Shown piece by piece: positions 36,495 to 44,857 of a stretch of DNA of 64,000 nt (position 1 is the stretch's first letter; each line of letters opens with the position of its first letter). The stretch comes from Arcicella lustrica (GTDB taxonomy: Bacteria > Bacteroidota > Bacteroidia > Cytophagales > Spirosomataceae). The notes under the pieces are model-generated. The model did not search any database. It was given only the letters and a program-made list of their open reading frames with translations, and was not told where the DNA came from. The stretch covers positions 62,001 to 126,000 of the forward strand of contig NZ_JAYGIM010000004.1 in the NCBI RefSeq assembly GCF_034930985.1. Direction: 5' to 3'. The position numbers were made by a program, and so were the translations under genes.

Positions 36495-36502
36495 CAAAAT
36501 TA
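36495..36502 (-). promoter_or_regulatory. -7 box TAATTTTG of era
   Basis: Full TAnnTTTG match on the minus strand, 20 bp upstream of the era start codon. Any -33 TTG is not at the usual spacing. Confidence 0.45.
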
Positions 36503-36595
36503 CTGAAAAATCAGTAGAGGAAGGAATCAAGATAGTTTTGGGGAGTGGCTAACGAGTTCCCTACGGGATGACAAAACGATTTGTATAAATTTTAA

Positions 36596-36624
36596 AATAA
36601 AAAGACGAGCCGTATGACTCGTCT
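36596..36624 (-). terminator. intrinsic terminator of the tRNA gene
   Basis: On the minus strand AGACGAG and CTCGTCT (36618-36624 and 36603-36609) form a hairpin followed by TTTTTATTTT, starting 9 bp past the tRNA 3' end. Confidence 0.85.
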
Positions 36625-36632
36625 TCTCTCTG

Positions 36633-36705
<73 letters not shown>

Positions 36706-36730
36706 GTGTTGTTTCCATTTGATTGGACTG

Positions 36731-36760
36731 CAAAGGTACGATAGTTTTTTTATTCTACAA
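36731..36760 (-). promoter_or_regulatory. promoter of the initiator tRNA gene
   Basis: On the minus strand TTG (36760-36758), a 19-bp spacer and TACCTTTG (36738-36731) give a near-perfect Bacteroidota sigma-70-type promoter. Transcription should start about 20 bp before the tRNA 5' end. Confidence 0.82.
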
Positions 36761-36870
36761 GCGTTTACTGAATTAAAAATGAAAAATATTTTATACTTAA
36801 TTCAAATAAACTTTTAATCTACTAATAAACAGAGACTTATCTAAGTAAATTATTTTCAAATTATTTTATT

Positions 36871-37599
36871 TCAATGACCTTGAAGACCCGCCATTAAGTC
36901 TTTTGCCTTTTTAACATTGGTATTTACCTTATCTGATTCTACCAAGCCATCTCTTAATCTTACAATTCTATGGGCGTATTGCGCAATATCATCTTCGTGC
37001 GTTACCATTACAATGGTGTTTCCTTTAGAATAAAGCTGGTCGAACAAATCCATGATTTCATAAGAAGTCTTAGAATCTAAGTTACCTGTAGGTTCATCGG
37101 CTAAAAGTATCGAAGGGTCATTCACTAAAGCTCTGGCAATTGCTACACGCTGACGCTGACCACCTGAAAGCTCATTTGGTTTATGTCCAGCTCTATTTTC
37201 CAAACCTACTCCTTTTAAAGCCAACATGGCTTTTTCTATTCGGTCTGCTTTATTGTAGCCTGCATAAATCAACGGCAAAGCAACATTCTCTAAAGAAGAT
37301 TGACGTGGTAATAAATTGAAGGTTTGGAATACAAAACCAATTTCTTTGTTACGAACCGTTGCCAATTCATTTTCAGACATTTCACTTACGTCTTGATTGT
37401 TCAGAATATACCTCCCTGTTGATGGAGTATCCAAACAGCCGATGATATTCATTAATGTTGACTTCCCAGAACCCGATGGTCCCATAAAAGCTACATATTC
37501 ACCTTTGCTGACTGCGATACTTACATCTTTTAAGGCTTGAATTACTTCTTCACCCATTACGTAACGTCTGGAGATGTGGCTAGTTTCGATGATTTTCAT
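36871..37599 (-). CDS. ABC transporter ATPase, LolD/MacB-like
   Basis: The 242-residue ATPase has Walker A GPSGSGKST (40-48), Q-loop FQTFNLLPRQSS, signature LSGGQRQRVAIARAL, Walker B ILLADEPTGNLD and the switch histidine VTHEDD. The NLLP-SSLENVALPLIYAG pattern and TGNLD place it in the MacB/LolD/FtsE type, which powers lipoprotein sorting or mechanotransmission with FtsX-like permeases. No permease gene is next to it. It precedes no clear operon partner on the same strand. Confidence 0.9.
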   Translation of the reverse strand: MKIIETSHISRRYVMGEEVIQALKDVSIAVSKGEYVAFMGPSGSGKSTLMNIIGCLDTPSTGRYILNNQDVSEMSENELATVRNKEIGFVFQTFNLLPRQSSLENVALPLIYAGYNKADRIEKAMLALKGVGLENRAGHKPNELSGGQRQRVAIARALVNDPSILLADEPTGNLDSKTSYEIMDLFDQLYSKGNTIVMVTHEDDIAQYAHRIVRLRDGLVESDKVNTNVKKAKDLMAGLQGH

Positions 37600-37680
37600 A
37601 TTATTTCCTTAACTATAAAGTTTTGATCAGTTGAGCTTAGAGGCTCATATTTTATGTGTTTCTTCAAAATGATAAATCAT

Positions 37681-38148
37681 TTATGAATTATTACTCTTTT
37701 GTTGATATATTGAAATGAGAAAAATTCCGATGGCTAAACACTTGTTATTCTCATGATAGATTTTTATTGTTCCATCATTGGTAAACAAGCTTTTTGAAAA
37801 ATGAATCATTAAACCTTCTTCATTATGTAGTTCCCATTCATTAGCAATTAAACCTATCTGTTTGAAGAAAAACTTTCCTTCGTTTTCTAATAAAATATAG
37901 GCTTCTGTATTCCAAAAATTGATATTAATTCTTCCTATTACTTTGTCTTTATCTTCGTAGATAATCACAGTATCGGAGAGTAAGCCTGTTACATCAAAAA
38001 AATATTCTTTATCTCCAATCCTTACATTTGAGTCATAAGACCAAATAGATTTCTTTTCTGTTTTAACAAGTACTTGAGCGCCATCTTTGACTTCGTAAGT
38101 GGAACTCCAAAAATCTTTAGAGAAGGTTAGTTGCTCTCTCATGTCCAT
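37681..38148 (-). CDS. conserved-looking small beta-rich protein of unknown function
   Basis: I use the methionine at 38148 (155 residues, MDMREQLTFSKDFW) since an upstream start at 38196 would overlap the previous gene and add a non-conserved tail. The sequence alternates short strands (IWSYDSNVRIGDKEYFFDVT, TVIIYEDKDKVIGRININFW) with a final hydrophobic helix (CLAIGIFLISIYQ), and looks like a LURP-one/tubby-like or scramblase-type beta barrel. That similarity is by impression only. It follows the TPR membrane protein gene by 31 bp on the same strand, so the two are probably cotranscribed. Confidence 0.6.
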   Translation of the reverse strand: MDMREQLTFSKDFWSSTYEVKDGAQVLVKTEKKSIWSYDSNVRIGDKEYFFDVTGLLSDTVIIYEDKDKVIGRININFWNTEAYILLENEGKFFFKQIGLIANEWELHNEEGLMIHFSKSLFTNDGTIKIYHENNKCLAIGIFLISIYQQKSNNS

Positions 38149-38179
38149 AAAATTATTCTTAATAAACAAACTTAATAAT

Positions 38180-40633
38180 TTACTGAAAACCAGCACTTGC
38201 CTTTTCGATAGAAGCTAATTTAGCTTGATAGGTTGGTAGAAAACGCTGATAGTCGGTTGGGGATAATTTTTGAAGTATCTTCATTCCATCTACAGCATAA
38301 TCTTTCATCCCAACTTTTAAAGCTTGAAGGATGTATAATTGATATAGCCCTGGAGAATCTTTTCGCCAAGCAATGGCATTCAAACTAGCTTCATAAGCTT
38401 TATCTCCTTGCTTTTGTTGGTTGAGTATTTCAATGGCTTTCGTCAGTACTTCTTCATTAACAGGATGTTGTTTCAAGCCATCTACAGCAATATTTTTGAT
38501 GCTTGAAATATCTACTTTTTCTGTTGCTTCTTTCTTTAATAAAGTATTCAATAACAATTGATAATACTTACCTTTTTTATCGGTAGAATCGCCTAGCGAC
38601 CAAGCTTGTAGCGTTTGAAAAGTTATTATTTTATCTCCTTTATAATATTCTTGAACAATATCTGCAAAAAGTAAATCTTCAATATCTGCTTGATTTTCAT
38701 CTAGTTCCGACAATCTTCTTAATGGCAGAATTTCTCCTTTTGCTTTCTGATAAAGTGCTTGATTGTACAATCTTGCGAAATCAGCGATATTACTTAGTAC
38801 AGAATCTTTGGGTAAATCTAATTGTGTGATTTCTTCTGAAGCGATTACTTTTTTATTTTTCAATACATTTTTCAGGGCAAGCACATTAGCTTGGTATGAA
38901 CTGTATGTGATGTTTTCTGGCTTTTCCAACAATTCCTGAATGGCTTGTTCTTTTCCATTCATTGCCCAAAATGCTAACAAATTACTAGCGGGTACTTCTG
39001 GCTTTCGGGCATTTTTCACTGCCATTTCATAATATAAAACAGTTGAATCTACCACATTCGATTTGTTGAATAGGTAAGCCAAATTATTCTGCAATTCTCC
39101 ACTTGTCGGGAATTTGGCTAAGCCTTCTTTCAAGGTAAACATGGCATCAAAAAAATGCTCGCCATCATAAAAAGAACGGCTCAATCCTTCATAAGCAAAG
39201 ACTGATGGATTTTTAGCCAAAGCTTTTTTGAAGTACAATGCTGCTCGTTCATTATCGTTTTGCCATAATGCCAAAGAAGCCAAAGCATAATTACTTTTAT
39301 GGTTGCGATATTCGTAAGCCAAAGCCATTTGGTACTCCGATTCTGCCACTCTATATTGTTTGTCAAAAGCATAATAATCGCCCAAAGCATTATAATATGC
39401 AGCATTTGCTTGCTGAAATGTAAAGAAATTTTTCAACACTAATAAAGCAGCAATGATAATAATTGACAATACTCTGGCTGTCCAAATCGGTAAGTTTATG
39501 GGTTTAAAAACTACTTTGTGTACTTCAAAACCTTGCTTGAAAAGCGGCAAGAAATTCACTAAGACATAGATTAAAAACACCAATCCCATCGCCAAATGCG
39601 TGTAAGTAATTGCATCTTCTAATACTTCTATCATGGGGTCGTTGCCAGTGGCAAAGGCTTGCCCGCAAGTGGCTAAGGTAACAATAGCTAATCCCAAATA
39701 AATAAACGAACCAGCATCTTCAAAGTCGACAATTTGCTTGTTTCCCTCCAATCGTTTTTTGAAACCCCAAATGCCTAAAAATGTAGAGGTAATTAATAAG
39801 ACAAATGGGCTGATGTAAATCATTTCCCAGTCAATTACTTTGTTGTTATGTAAAAAAACAAGCAATACATTGGCTAAATAAATCAAAGAAATCAATAAGA
39901 AATTCTTTAATGCCTGTGGACTTTTTGAAGAGGTTGTCAGTACCAAAAAACCTTGAACGATTTCATAAGCAATCATAAAAATAAAAACCACACTCAATAT
40001 CATCGCTCCCGCAGTTCTATAACTCGCTAATAATAAAAAAGGCGTGTTCACTTTTGTGCTGTAAAGAATCCCAAAAATGAGTAAGATGCTTATTAAAAAG
40101 AAAGACAAAAACTTTTTGAAAATATTAATATCGGGACGAAAAGCGTGGAAGAAATAACTAAGACCTACATAGAGTATAATCAAAGCCATCGTCAAGTATC
40201 TGTTACTGGCATTATATAATAATTCAAGGTTGAAAGTAACCAAGAGTAAAATAACAAGCCCCATCGACAACAAATACCAAAAACGAGCCAGCGACGAAAG
40301 TGCTGAGAGCATTAAAACAAAGGCAAAGACAAAGAGTGATAGAAAAATATAATTCCCGATAAGGTTTATTTCCATCGGTGAAGCCAAGAATTGTTCTGTT
40401 ACTGTGAAAGTTTTACTTGGAAAAGAAAGTGTTTCCTGCCCAACATCAAAGTAATCCAACACAAAAGGGACTTCCCCTAATTCAGCCAAAATATTCCAAT
40501 GCACCACATTTTCTAATCCTTTGAAATAAAAGAAAGTAAATGCAACCACTGTAAACAACAAAATACTGATTGAGAAAAAATATAGCAGACGAGAAGCTTT
40601 TTGCCAGTTTTTCCAGAATTGTATTGAATTCAT
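38180..40633 (-). CDS. polytopic membrane protein with C-terminal tetratricopeptide repeats
   Basis: The 817-residue protein has about ten to eleven membrane helices in residues 15-415 (LLYFFSISILLFTVVAFTFF, then several evenly spaced hydrophobic stretches) and a cytoplasmic or periplasmic helical region of TPR type from about 420 on (YYAFDKQYRVAESEYQMALAY, ALASLALWQNDNERAALYFKKALAKNPS, LYYEMAVKNARK). I recognise no catalytic motif. TPR scaffolds attached to a membrane part suggest a complex assembly role. It is the first gene of a two-gene unit with the 155-residue protein. Confidence 0.78.
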   Translation of the reverse strand: MNSIQFWKNWQKASRLLYFFSISILLFTVVAFTFFYFKGLENVVHWNILAELGEVPFVLDYFDVGQETLSFPSKTFTVTEQFLASPMEINLIGNYIFLSLFVFAFVLMLSALSSLARFWYLLSMGLVILLLVTFNLELLYNASNRYLTMALIILYVGLSYFFHAFRPDINIFKKFLSFFLISILLIFGILYSTKVNTPFLLLASYRTAGAMILSVVFIFMIAYEIVQGFLVLTTSSKSPQALKNFLLISLIYLANVLLVFLHNNKVIDWEMIYISPFVLLITSTFLGIWGFKKRLEGNKQIVDFEDAGSFIYLGLAIVTLATCGQAFATGNDPMIEVLEDAITYTHLAMGLVFLIYVLVNFLPLFKQGFEVHKVVFKPINLPIWTARVLSIIIIAALLVLKNFFTFQQANAAYYNALGDYYAFDKQYRVAESEYQMALAYEYRNHKSNYALASLALWQNDNERAALYFKKALAKNPSVFAYEGLSRSFYDGEHFFDAMFTLKEGLAKFPTSGELQNNLAYLFNKSNVVDSTVLYYEMAVKNARKPEVPASNLLAFWAMNGKEQAIQELLEKPENITYSSYQANVLALKNVLKNKKVIASEEITQLDLPKDSVLSNIADFARLYNQALYQKAKGEILPLRRLSELDENQADIEDLLFADIVQEYYKGDKIITFQTLQAWSLGDSTDKKGKYYQLLLNTLLKKEATEKVDISSIKNIAVDGLKQHPVNEEVLTKAIEILNQQKQGDKAYEASLNAIAWRKDSPGLYQLYILQALKVGMKDYAVDGMKILQKLSPTDYQRFLPTYQAKLASIEKASAGFQ

Positions 40634-40863
40634 ATTGATATGATAAATTAAGCCTTTGGTAGCGTAAAGTAATGGTTATTTAAAAAGCAATTGGCATAAA
40701 GCACAAGCCTTTTTGAAAGATGAATAAAGCATTTAGCCTTTGTACAACAGACAAAATTCGCAATTATTATACTTGATTGGAAATCTATCAACTTATTTCT
40801 TAGCGAAGAAAGTATAGATAGCCCAAGCTATCGTTTTTCCGAAACCAACTCTTTTATATCATC

Positions 40864-41150
40864 ATGAAAAAGAGAATCTCTAATTTTCCACTAAAAGGAT
40901 AAAATTTTATCCTTTTTACATCAACTTTCCTACTAAAAGAGGAAAATTTGTCTCTTTTAGTAGGAAAGTTGCTAATCCAAATACCAACTTTCCTATATTT
41001 TTACGGGAAATTGCGGTTTTAACTAAGAAAATCCCTAGTAAACTTCGGGATATTGCGGTTTTAGGTAGCAATTTTTCTATTCAAAGTACCAATATTGCTA
41101 TTTTAACAGGGAACATTCCGTCTTTTTTGCGGGAAATTGCGGTTTTTTAG
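40864..41150 (+). pseudogene. 21-bp periodic heptapeptide-repeat ORF with a one-base frame break
   Basis: From ATG at 40864 the frame reads MKKRISNFPLKG then TAA at 40900. The frame one base back is open to TAG at 41148-41150 and continues the same repeat without loss of register if one A is added to the AAAA at 40893-40896. The joined product would have four residues plus 13 heptads (ISNFPLK, RIKFYPF, YINFPTK and so on to LREIAVF). Heptad position 4 is always Phe, Ile or Val, position 3 is polar, and the later units alternate Pro and Ala at position 5 (TGNIPSF, LREIAVL). Third-base changes (cct/ccg, gcg/gct, gaa/gat) suggest past selection on protein. It lies in the 935 bp gap before atpD. 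It may be a pseudogene, a programmed -1 frameshift or a non-coding array. Confidence 0.55.
40878..41150. repeat. thirteen units of an exact 21-bp periodic repeat
   Basis: Units start at 40878 and every 21 bp to 41130, with no insertion or deletion. A consensus is NNSRAAWTTBCK followed by NTTTTAANN. The units at 41004, 41046 and 41130 share CGGGAWATTGCGGTTTT. The array includes a perfect 24-bp palindrome (40893-40916) and a perfect 20-bp inverted repeat (40922-40941 with 40952-40971). Confidence 0.9.
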
Positions 41151-41464
41151 TAAATATCATTTCATCACAAATTGTATCATTGTGAAATTTGTCAATGTTG
41201 TCTATCATCTTCAACAAAGCATATAGCTCCTCATAAAAGTATCTTGAATCTTGTAAAAAATATTTGATTCACTTTTAAAGACCTAGAAACAAAAGGACAT
41301 CAAAACTTTATCGTGTTGAGGCGAAAAAATATTTTCGAATTTTGATTTTTGGAAAATTGCCCCAAAATCCCAAAAATCTAAGTATTTTTTGGGGTCACTC
41401 TTAAAGCAATCCAACAAAACGATACTTTTTAAGCAAAAAATATGGTAAAAATCCAAAAACAGAA

Positions 41465-41495
41465 TTGTTAATCTGAATTTTACCAAGTAGTTTTG
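41465..41495 (+). promoter_or_regulatory. promoter of atpDC
   Basis: TTG at 41465-41467, a 20-bp spacer and TAGTTTTG at 41488-41495 match the Bacteroidota promoter consensus. The start codon of atpD is 73 bp further on. Confidence 0.75.
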
Positions 41496-41568
41496 CAGTC
41501 TGAAATACTACGTTAAGTACATAAAAAACGTAATCACTTGACAATCAGATAACAAAATCACAATACAA

Positions 41569-43086
41569 ATGGCAAATGCAGTCAATACAGGGAAAGTTAC
41601 GCAAGTAATCGGACCAGTTGTGGACGTGAGCTTCGAGGGTGCTAACTCTCATCTCCCCACAATTTTGAATGCCTTGGAGGTTACAAAAGCCAACGGCACC
41701 AAAGTTATTCTCGAAGTACAACAACATTTAGGCGAAGACCGTGTTCGTACCATTGCAATGGAAGGAACAGAAGGACTTCAAAGAGGTCAGGAAGTAAGAG
41801 ACTTAGGACAACCTATGTCTATGCCAACTGGTGACAGTATCAAAGGACGTCTTTTCAACGTAGTTGGTGAGGCAATCGATGGTATTCCTCAACCTAAGTC
41901 TAACAAATCAATGCCAATCCACCGTCTTGCTCCAAAATATGACGAATTGGCAACTTCAACTGAGGTGCTTTTTACAGGTATCAAAGTAATTGACTTGCTT
42001 GCTCCTTATGTAAAAGGTGGTAAAATTGGTTTATTTGGTGGTGCTGGTGTAGGTAAGACTGTATTAATTATGGAACTTATCAACAACATCGCTAAAGCTT
42101 ACGAAGGTCTTTCGGTATTTGCTGGTGTTGGTGAGCGTACTCGTGAGGGTAACGACTTATTGCGTGAAATGATTGAATCAAACGTAATTCGTTACGGTGA
42201 AGATTTCAAACACGCAATGGAAAAAGGAGAATGGGATTTATCTAAAGTAGATGAAGAAGCTCTTTTAGGTTCGCAAGCTACTTTGGTGTTCGGTCAAATG
42301 AACGAGCCTCCAGGAGCACGTGCTAGAGTTGCCCTTTCAGGTTTGACAGTTGCTGAATATTTCCGTGATGCAGAAGGAGAAGACCAAGGTCGTGATATCC
42401 TTTTCTTTATCGATAACATCTTCCGTTTTACACAAGCAGGTTCTGAAGTATCGGCTCTTTTAGGTCGTATGCCTTCAGCGGTAGGTTACCAACCAACGCT
42501 TGCTACAGAAATGGGTGCGATGCAAGAACGTATTACTTCAACAAAAAGAGGTTCAATTACTTCAGTACAGGCCGTTTATGTACCTGCCGATGACTTAACT
42601 GACCCTGCTCCTGCTACTACGTTTACTCACTTAGATGCTACAACGGTATTATCACGTAAGATTGCTGAATTAGGTATCTACCCAGCGGTGGATCCATTAG
42701 ATTCTTCATCACGTATTTTATCTCCAAGCATTTTAGGTGATGTTCACTATAACACTGCTCAACGTGTTAAAGAGATTCTTCAACGTTATAAAGAATTACA
42801 AGATATTATCGCCATCCTTGGTTTGGACGAATTATCTGAAGACGATAAATTGGTAGTATCTCGTGCTAGACGTGTACAACGTTTCTTGTCACAACCATTC
42901 TTTGTGGCTGAACAATTTACAGGTTTAAAAGGAGTATTGGTTGATATTAACGATACTATCAAAGGCTTCAACGCTATCATTGATGGTGATTATGACCACT
43001 TGCCAGAAGCAGCTTTCAACTTAGTAGGTAGCATCGAAGATGCAATTGCTAAAGGAGAAAGATTAGTAGCAGAAGCATCGAAATAA
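41569..43086 (+). CDS. atpD: F1F0 ATP synthase beta subunit
   Basis: The 505-residue catalytic subunit has the P-loop GGAGVGKT (157-164), GERTREGND (188-196), the DELSEED region written LDELSEDD (about residues 424-431), and the alpha/beta C-terminal domain. It forms the catalytic sites at the alpha-beta interfaces of F1. Only atpC follows; the rest of the ATP synthase operon is not in the window, the usual split arrangement in Bacteroidota. An inverted repeat lies in the 77 bp before atpC. Confidence 0.98.
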   Translation: MANAVNTGKVTQVIGPVVDVSFEGANSHLPTILNALEVTKANGTKVILEVQQHLGEDRVRTIAMEGTEGLQRGQEVRDLGQPMSMPTGDSIKGRLFNVVGEAIDGIPQPKSNKSMPIHRLAPKYDELATSTEVLFTGIKVIDLLAPYVKGGKIGLFGGAGVGKTVLIMELINNIAKAYEGLSVFAGVGERTREGNDLLREMIESNVIRYGEDFKHAMEKGEWDLSKVDEEALLGSQATLVFGQMNEPPGARARVALSGLTVAEYFRDAEGEDQGRDILFFIDNIFRFTQAGSEVSALLGRMPSAVGYQPTLATEMGAMQERITSTKRGSITSVQAVYVPADDLTDPAPATTFTHLDATTVLSRKIAELGIYPAVDPLDSSSRILSPSILGDVHYNTAQRVKEILQRYKELQDIIAILGLDELSEDDKLVVSRARRVQRFLSQPFFVAEQFTGLKGVLVDINDTIKGFNAIIDGDYDHLPEAAFNLVGSIEDAIAKGERLVAEASK

Positions 43087-43102
43087 AGTTTAGGAGTAAA
43101 TG

Positions 43103-43132
43103 AGTTTATGAGTAAAACCTTACTCATAAACT
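43103..43132 (+). repeat. intercistronic hairpin between atpD and atpC
   Basis: AGTTTATGAGTAA at 43103-43115 pairs perfectly with its complement at 43120-43132 (loop AACC). There is no T-run after it, so it is more likely a processing or stability hairpin that separates expression of beta and epsilon. The flank keeps an 8-bp ACTCATAA/GAGTAAAT periodicity. Confidence 0.65.
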
Positions 43133-43163
43133 TTTAACTCATACACTCATAAACTGAAAAAAA

Positions 43164-43394
43164 ATGAATTTACAAATCATTACTCCCGACAAAAAAGTGT
43201 TCTCTGGCGAAGTAGATGTAGTTACGCTACCGGGTACAGATGGTTCTTTCCAAATCTTGAAAGACCACGCTCCTATCGTTTCGACTTTAGGAAAAGGAAC
43301 ATTAGCGGCTGACAAACAAGAATTCATCATTGATGGTGGTGTTGTTGAAGTATTGAACAACAAAATCTTGGTATTGGCAGAAGCAGTATTGTAA
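43164..43394 (+). CDS. atpC: F1F0 ATP synthase epsilon subunit, short form
   Basis: The 76-residue protein is only the N-terminal beta-sandwich of epsilon (MNLQIITPDKKVFSGEVDVVTLPGTDGSFQIL, DHAPIVSTLGKGTL). The C-terminal two-helix arm found in longer epsilon subunits, which can clamp and inhibit the rotor, is absent. Short epsilon is known in other Bacteroidota. It connects the central stalk to the c-ring. It follows atpD by 77 bp on the same strand and a terminator lies 48 bp beyond. Confidence 0.92.
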   Translation: MNLQIITPDKKVFSGEVDVVTLPGTDGSFQILKDHAPIVSTLGKGTLAADKQEFIIDGGVVEVLNNKILVLAEAVL

Positions 43395-43442
43395 TTAGTA
43401 TATAGTAATTGTAGATTCGTTCTCAATTACAAAAACTATATT

Positions 43443-43476
43443 AAAAGCACAGGCTCATTGGAGTTTGTGCTTTTTT
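43443..43476 (+). terminator. intrinsic terminator of atpDC
   Basis: AAAAGCACA at 43443-43451 pairs with TGTGCTTTT at 43466-43474, with inner CTC/GAG pairs, and is followed by T-rich sequence. Confidence 0.8.
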
Positions 43477-43540
43477 ATTGCACTTATAATAAATGATTTA
43501 CGATATATTTTTCATCTAATTCAAAATTAAGAATATTGGA

Positions 43541-43572
43541 TTTGTCCAAAAATCATTTATTCCCTATCTTTG
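43541..43572 (+). promoter_or_regulatory. strong promoter of the carA leader
   Basis: TTTG at 43541-43544, a 20-bp spacer and TATCTTTG at 43565-43572 give one of the best consensus promoters in the window. The start of transcription should be near 43578, essentially at the leader ATG (43581). Confidence 0.8.
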
Positions 43573-43580
43573 TACCAGAA

Positions 43581-43691
43581 ATGAAACAAATGATGATACA
43601 AGCAGTTTTTACGAGTAACTTTTGGAAAATGTCCAAAGATTTACCTTCAAAAAAAGGCTGTGTTATCGTTTCTAAAAAATATTTTTATTAG
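43581..43691 (+). CDS. 36-residue leader peptide ORF upstream of carA
   Basis: ATG at 43581, 36 codons, stop TAG at 43689-43691. The peptide starts MKQMMIQAVFTSNFW and ends VIVSKKYFY. It follows the promoter directly with almost no 5' UTR and its stop codon shares its last base with the first base of the terminator stem at 43691. The last codons are U-rich (TAT TTT TAT) after an A-run. A 6-bp hairpin (TTTGGA/TCCAAA, 43621-43637) lies within it. These features are those of a transcription-attenuation leader in which a ribosome at the stop would cover the terminator. Whether it is made is not known. Confidence 0.6.
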   Translation: MKQMMIQAVFTSNFWKMSKDLPSKKGCVIVSKKYFY

Positions 43692-43719
43692 GAGGTCAAG
43701 TTAATTGACCTCCTTTTTT
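43691..43719 (+). terminator. attenuator-type terminator between leader ORF and carA
   Basis: GGAGGTCAA at 43691-43699 pairs perfectly with TTGACCTCC at 43705-43713, with a 5-nt loop and a run of six T. It begins on the last base of the leader stop codon and ends 38 bp before carA. Confidence 0.85.
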
Positions 43720-43757
43720 ATAGTACAATCTTTTTTCAGTAACCAAGAAACAATCAA

Positions 43758-44855
43758 ATGAAAGTAACACAAAGCCAAGCAGCTATTTTGTTGTTGGAAG
43801 ACGGTACAGTTTTTAGAGGGAATGCTCTCGGAAAAATCGGGACGAGTGGCGGAGAAATTTGCTTCAATACAGGTATGACTGGCTATCAGGAAATTTATAC
43901 TGACCCTTCATATTTTGGACAAGTAATTGTAAATACAACTTCTCATATCGGAAACTATGGAGTAGTGAACGATTTAGAAGAAGAATCTGGCACTGTAACC
44001 ATTTCTGGAATGGTTTGTAATGAATTCTCACCAATTCATTCACGTAAAACTGCTGATGGTTCTTTACAAGACTACTTCGAAAAGGCTGGAATCGTTGGTA
44101 TTTCAGGCGTTGATACTCGTCAAATTGTTCGTCATATCCGTGAGGTTGGTGTAATGAACTGCATCATTTCTTCAGAGATTTTGGATGTAGAAGAATTGAA
44201 AAAAGAATTAGCGAAAGTACCGCCAATGGAAGGACTTGAGTTATCTTCTCAAATCTGTACACAAGAATCATATTTCTTGGGAAATCCAGAAGCAGAACAC
44301 AAAGTAGCCGTTTTAGATTTAGGCGTAAAGAAAAGTATTTTAAGTAATCTTACTGATAGAGATTGTTATTTAAAGGTATTCCCAGCGAAAACTTCTTATT
44401 CAGAAATGCAAGCTTGGAATCCAGACGGATACTTTATCTCGAATGGCCCTGGCGACCCAGCAGTGATGCCTTATGCCATTGAAACTGTTAAGGCAATTGT
44501 AGAAAACGATAGCCCTACTTTTGGTATCTGTTTAGGTCACCAAATTTTAGCACAAGCGTCTGGTCTTTCTACTTATAAAATGAAAAACGGACACCGTGGT
44601 TTGAATCACCCAGTGAAGAATTTGATTACTGGTTTATCAGAAATCACTTCTCAGAATCATGGTTTTGCCGTAAAAATGTCGGAATTGGAAGCTAACGAAA
44701 ATGTAGAATTAACACATATCAACCTAAACGACAAAACTGTTGAAGGGTTAAGAAGAAAAGATAAACCTGCATTCTCGGTACAACATCACCCAGAAGCATC
44801 TCCAGGTCCACACGATTCTCGCTATTTGTTTGATAATTTTGTGGGAATGCTTTAA
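43758..44855 (+). CDS. carA: carbamoyl-phosphate synthase small subunit
   Basis: The 365-residue protein has the N-terminal small-subunit domain (1-150) and a class I glutamine amidotransferase domain with the catalytic triad Cys258 (GICLGHQ), His343 and Glu345 (HHPEASPGPHDSRYLF). It releases ammonia from glutamine for carbamoyl phosphate, the start of both pyrimidine and arginine synthesis. carB is not adjacent. Just upstream is a leader ORF and terminator that could control it. It ends at a 17-bp stem terminator. Confidence 0.97.
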   Translation: MKVTQSQAAILLLEDGTVFRGNALGKIGTSGGEICFNTGMTGYQEIYTDPSYFGQVIVNTTSHIGNYGVVNDLEEESGTVTISGMVCNEFSPIHSRKTADGSLQDYFEKAGIVGISGVDTRQIVRHIREVGVMNCIISSEILDVEELKKELAKVPPMEGLELSSQICTQESYFLGNPEAEHKVAVLDLGVKKSILSNLTDRDCYLKVFPAKTSYSEMQAWNPDGYFISNGPGDPAVMPYAIETVKAIVENDSPTFGICLGHQILAQASGLSTYKMKNGHRGLNHPVKNLITGLSEITSQNHGFAVKMSELEANENVELTHINLNDKTVEGLRRKDKPAFSVQHHPEASPGPHDSRYLFDNFVGML

Positions 44856-44857
44856 GT

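Larger units (their letters stand above)
40634..41568. other. 935-bp gap between the TPR membrane protein and atpD
   Basis: The gap is AT-rich. It contains, in order: about 230 bp with no clear signal, the 21-bp periodic array (40878-41150), a stretch with CCCCAAAA/TTTTGGGG arms (41360-41367, 41387-41394), and the atpD promoter (41465-41495). No RNA gene was recognised. Confidence 0.7.

Noticed and set aside
37681..38196. 171-residue version of the small beta-rich gene overlapping the TPR gene
   Set aside because: The first 16 codons overlap the neighbour and are not conserved-looking; start moved to 38148.
41004..41150. CRISPR array (repeated CGGGAAATTGCGGTTTT)
   Set aside because: The period is 21 bp with no unique spacers of 30 bp or more, and the units grade into each other. 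No cas genes.
41283..41486. 67-residue minus-strand reading frame upstream of atpD
   Set aside because: Composition is Phe/Lys-rich as expected for AT-rich DNA, it overlaps the atpD promoter region, and no motif is seen.
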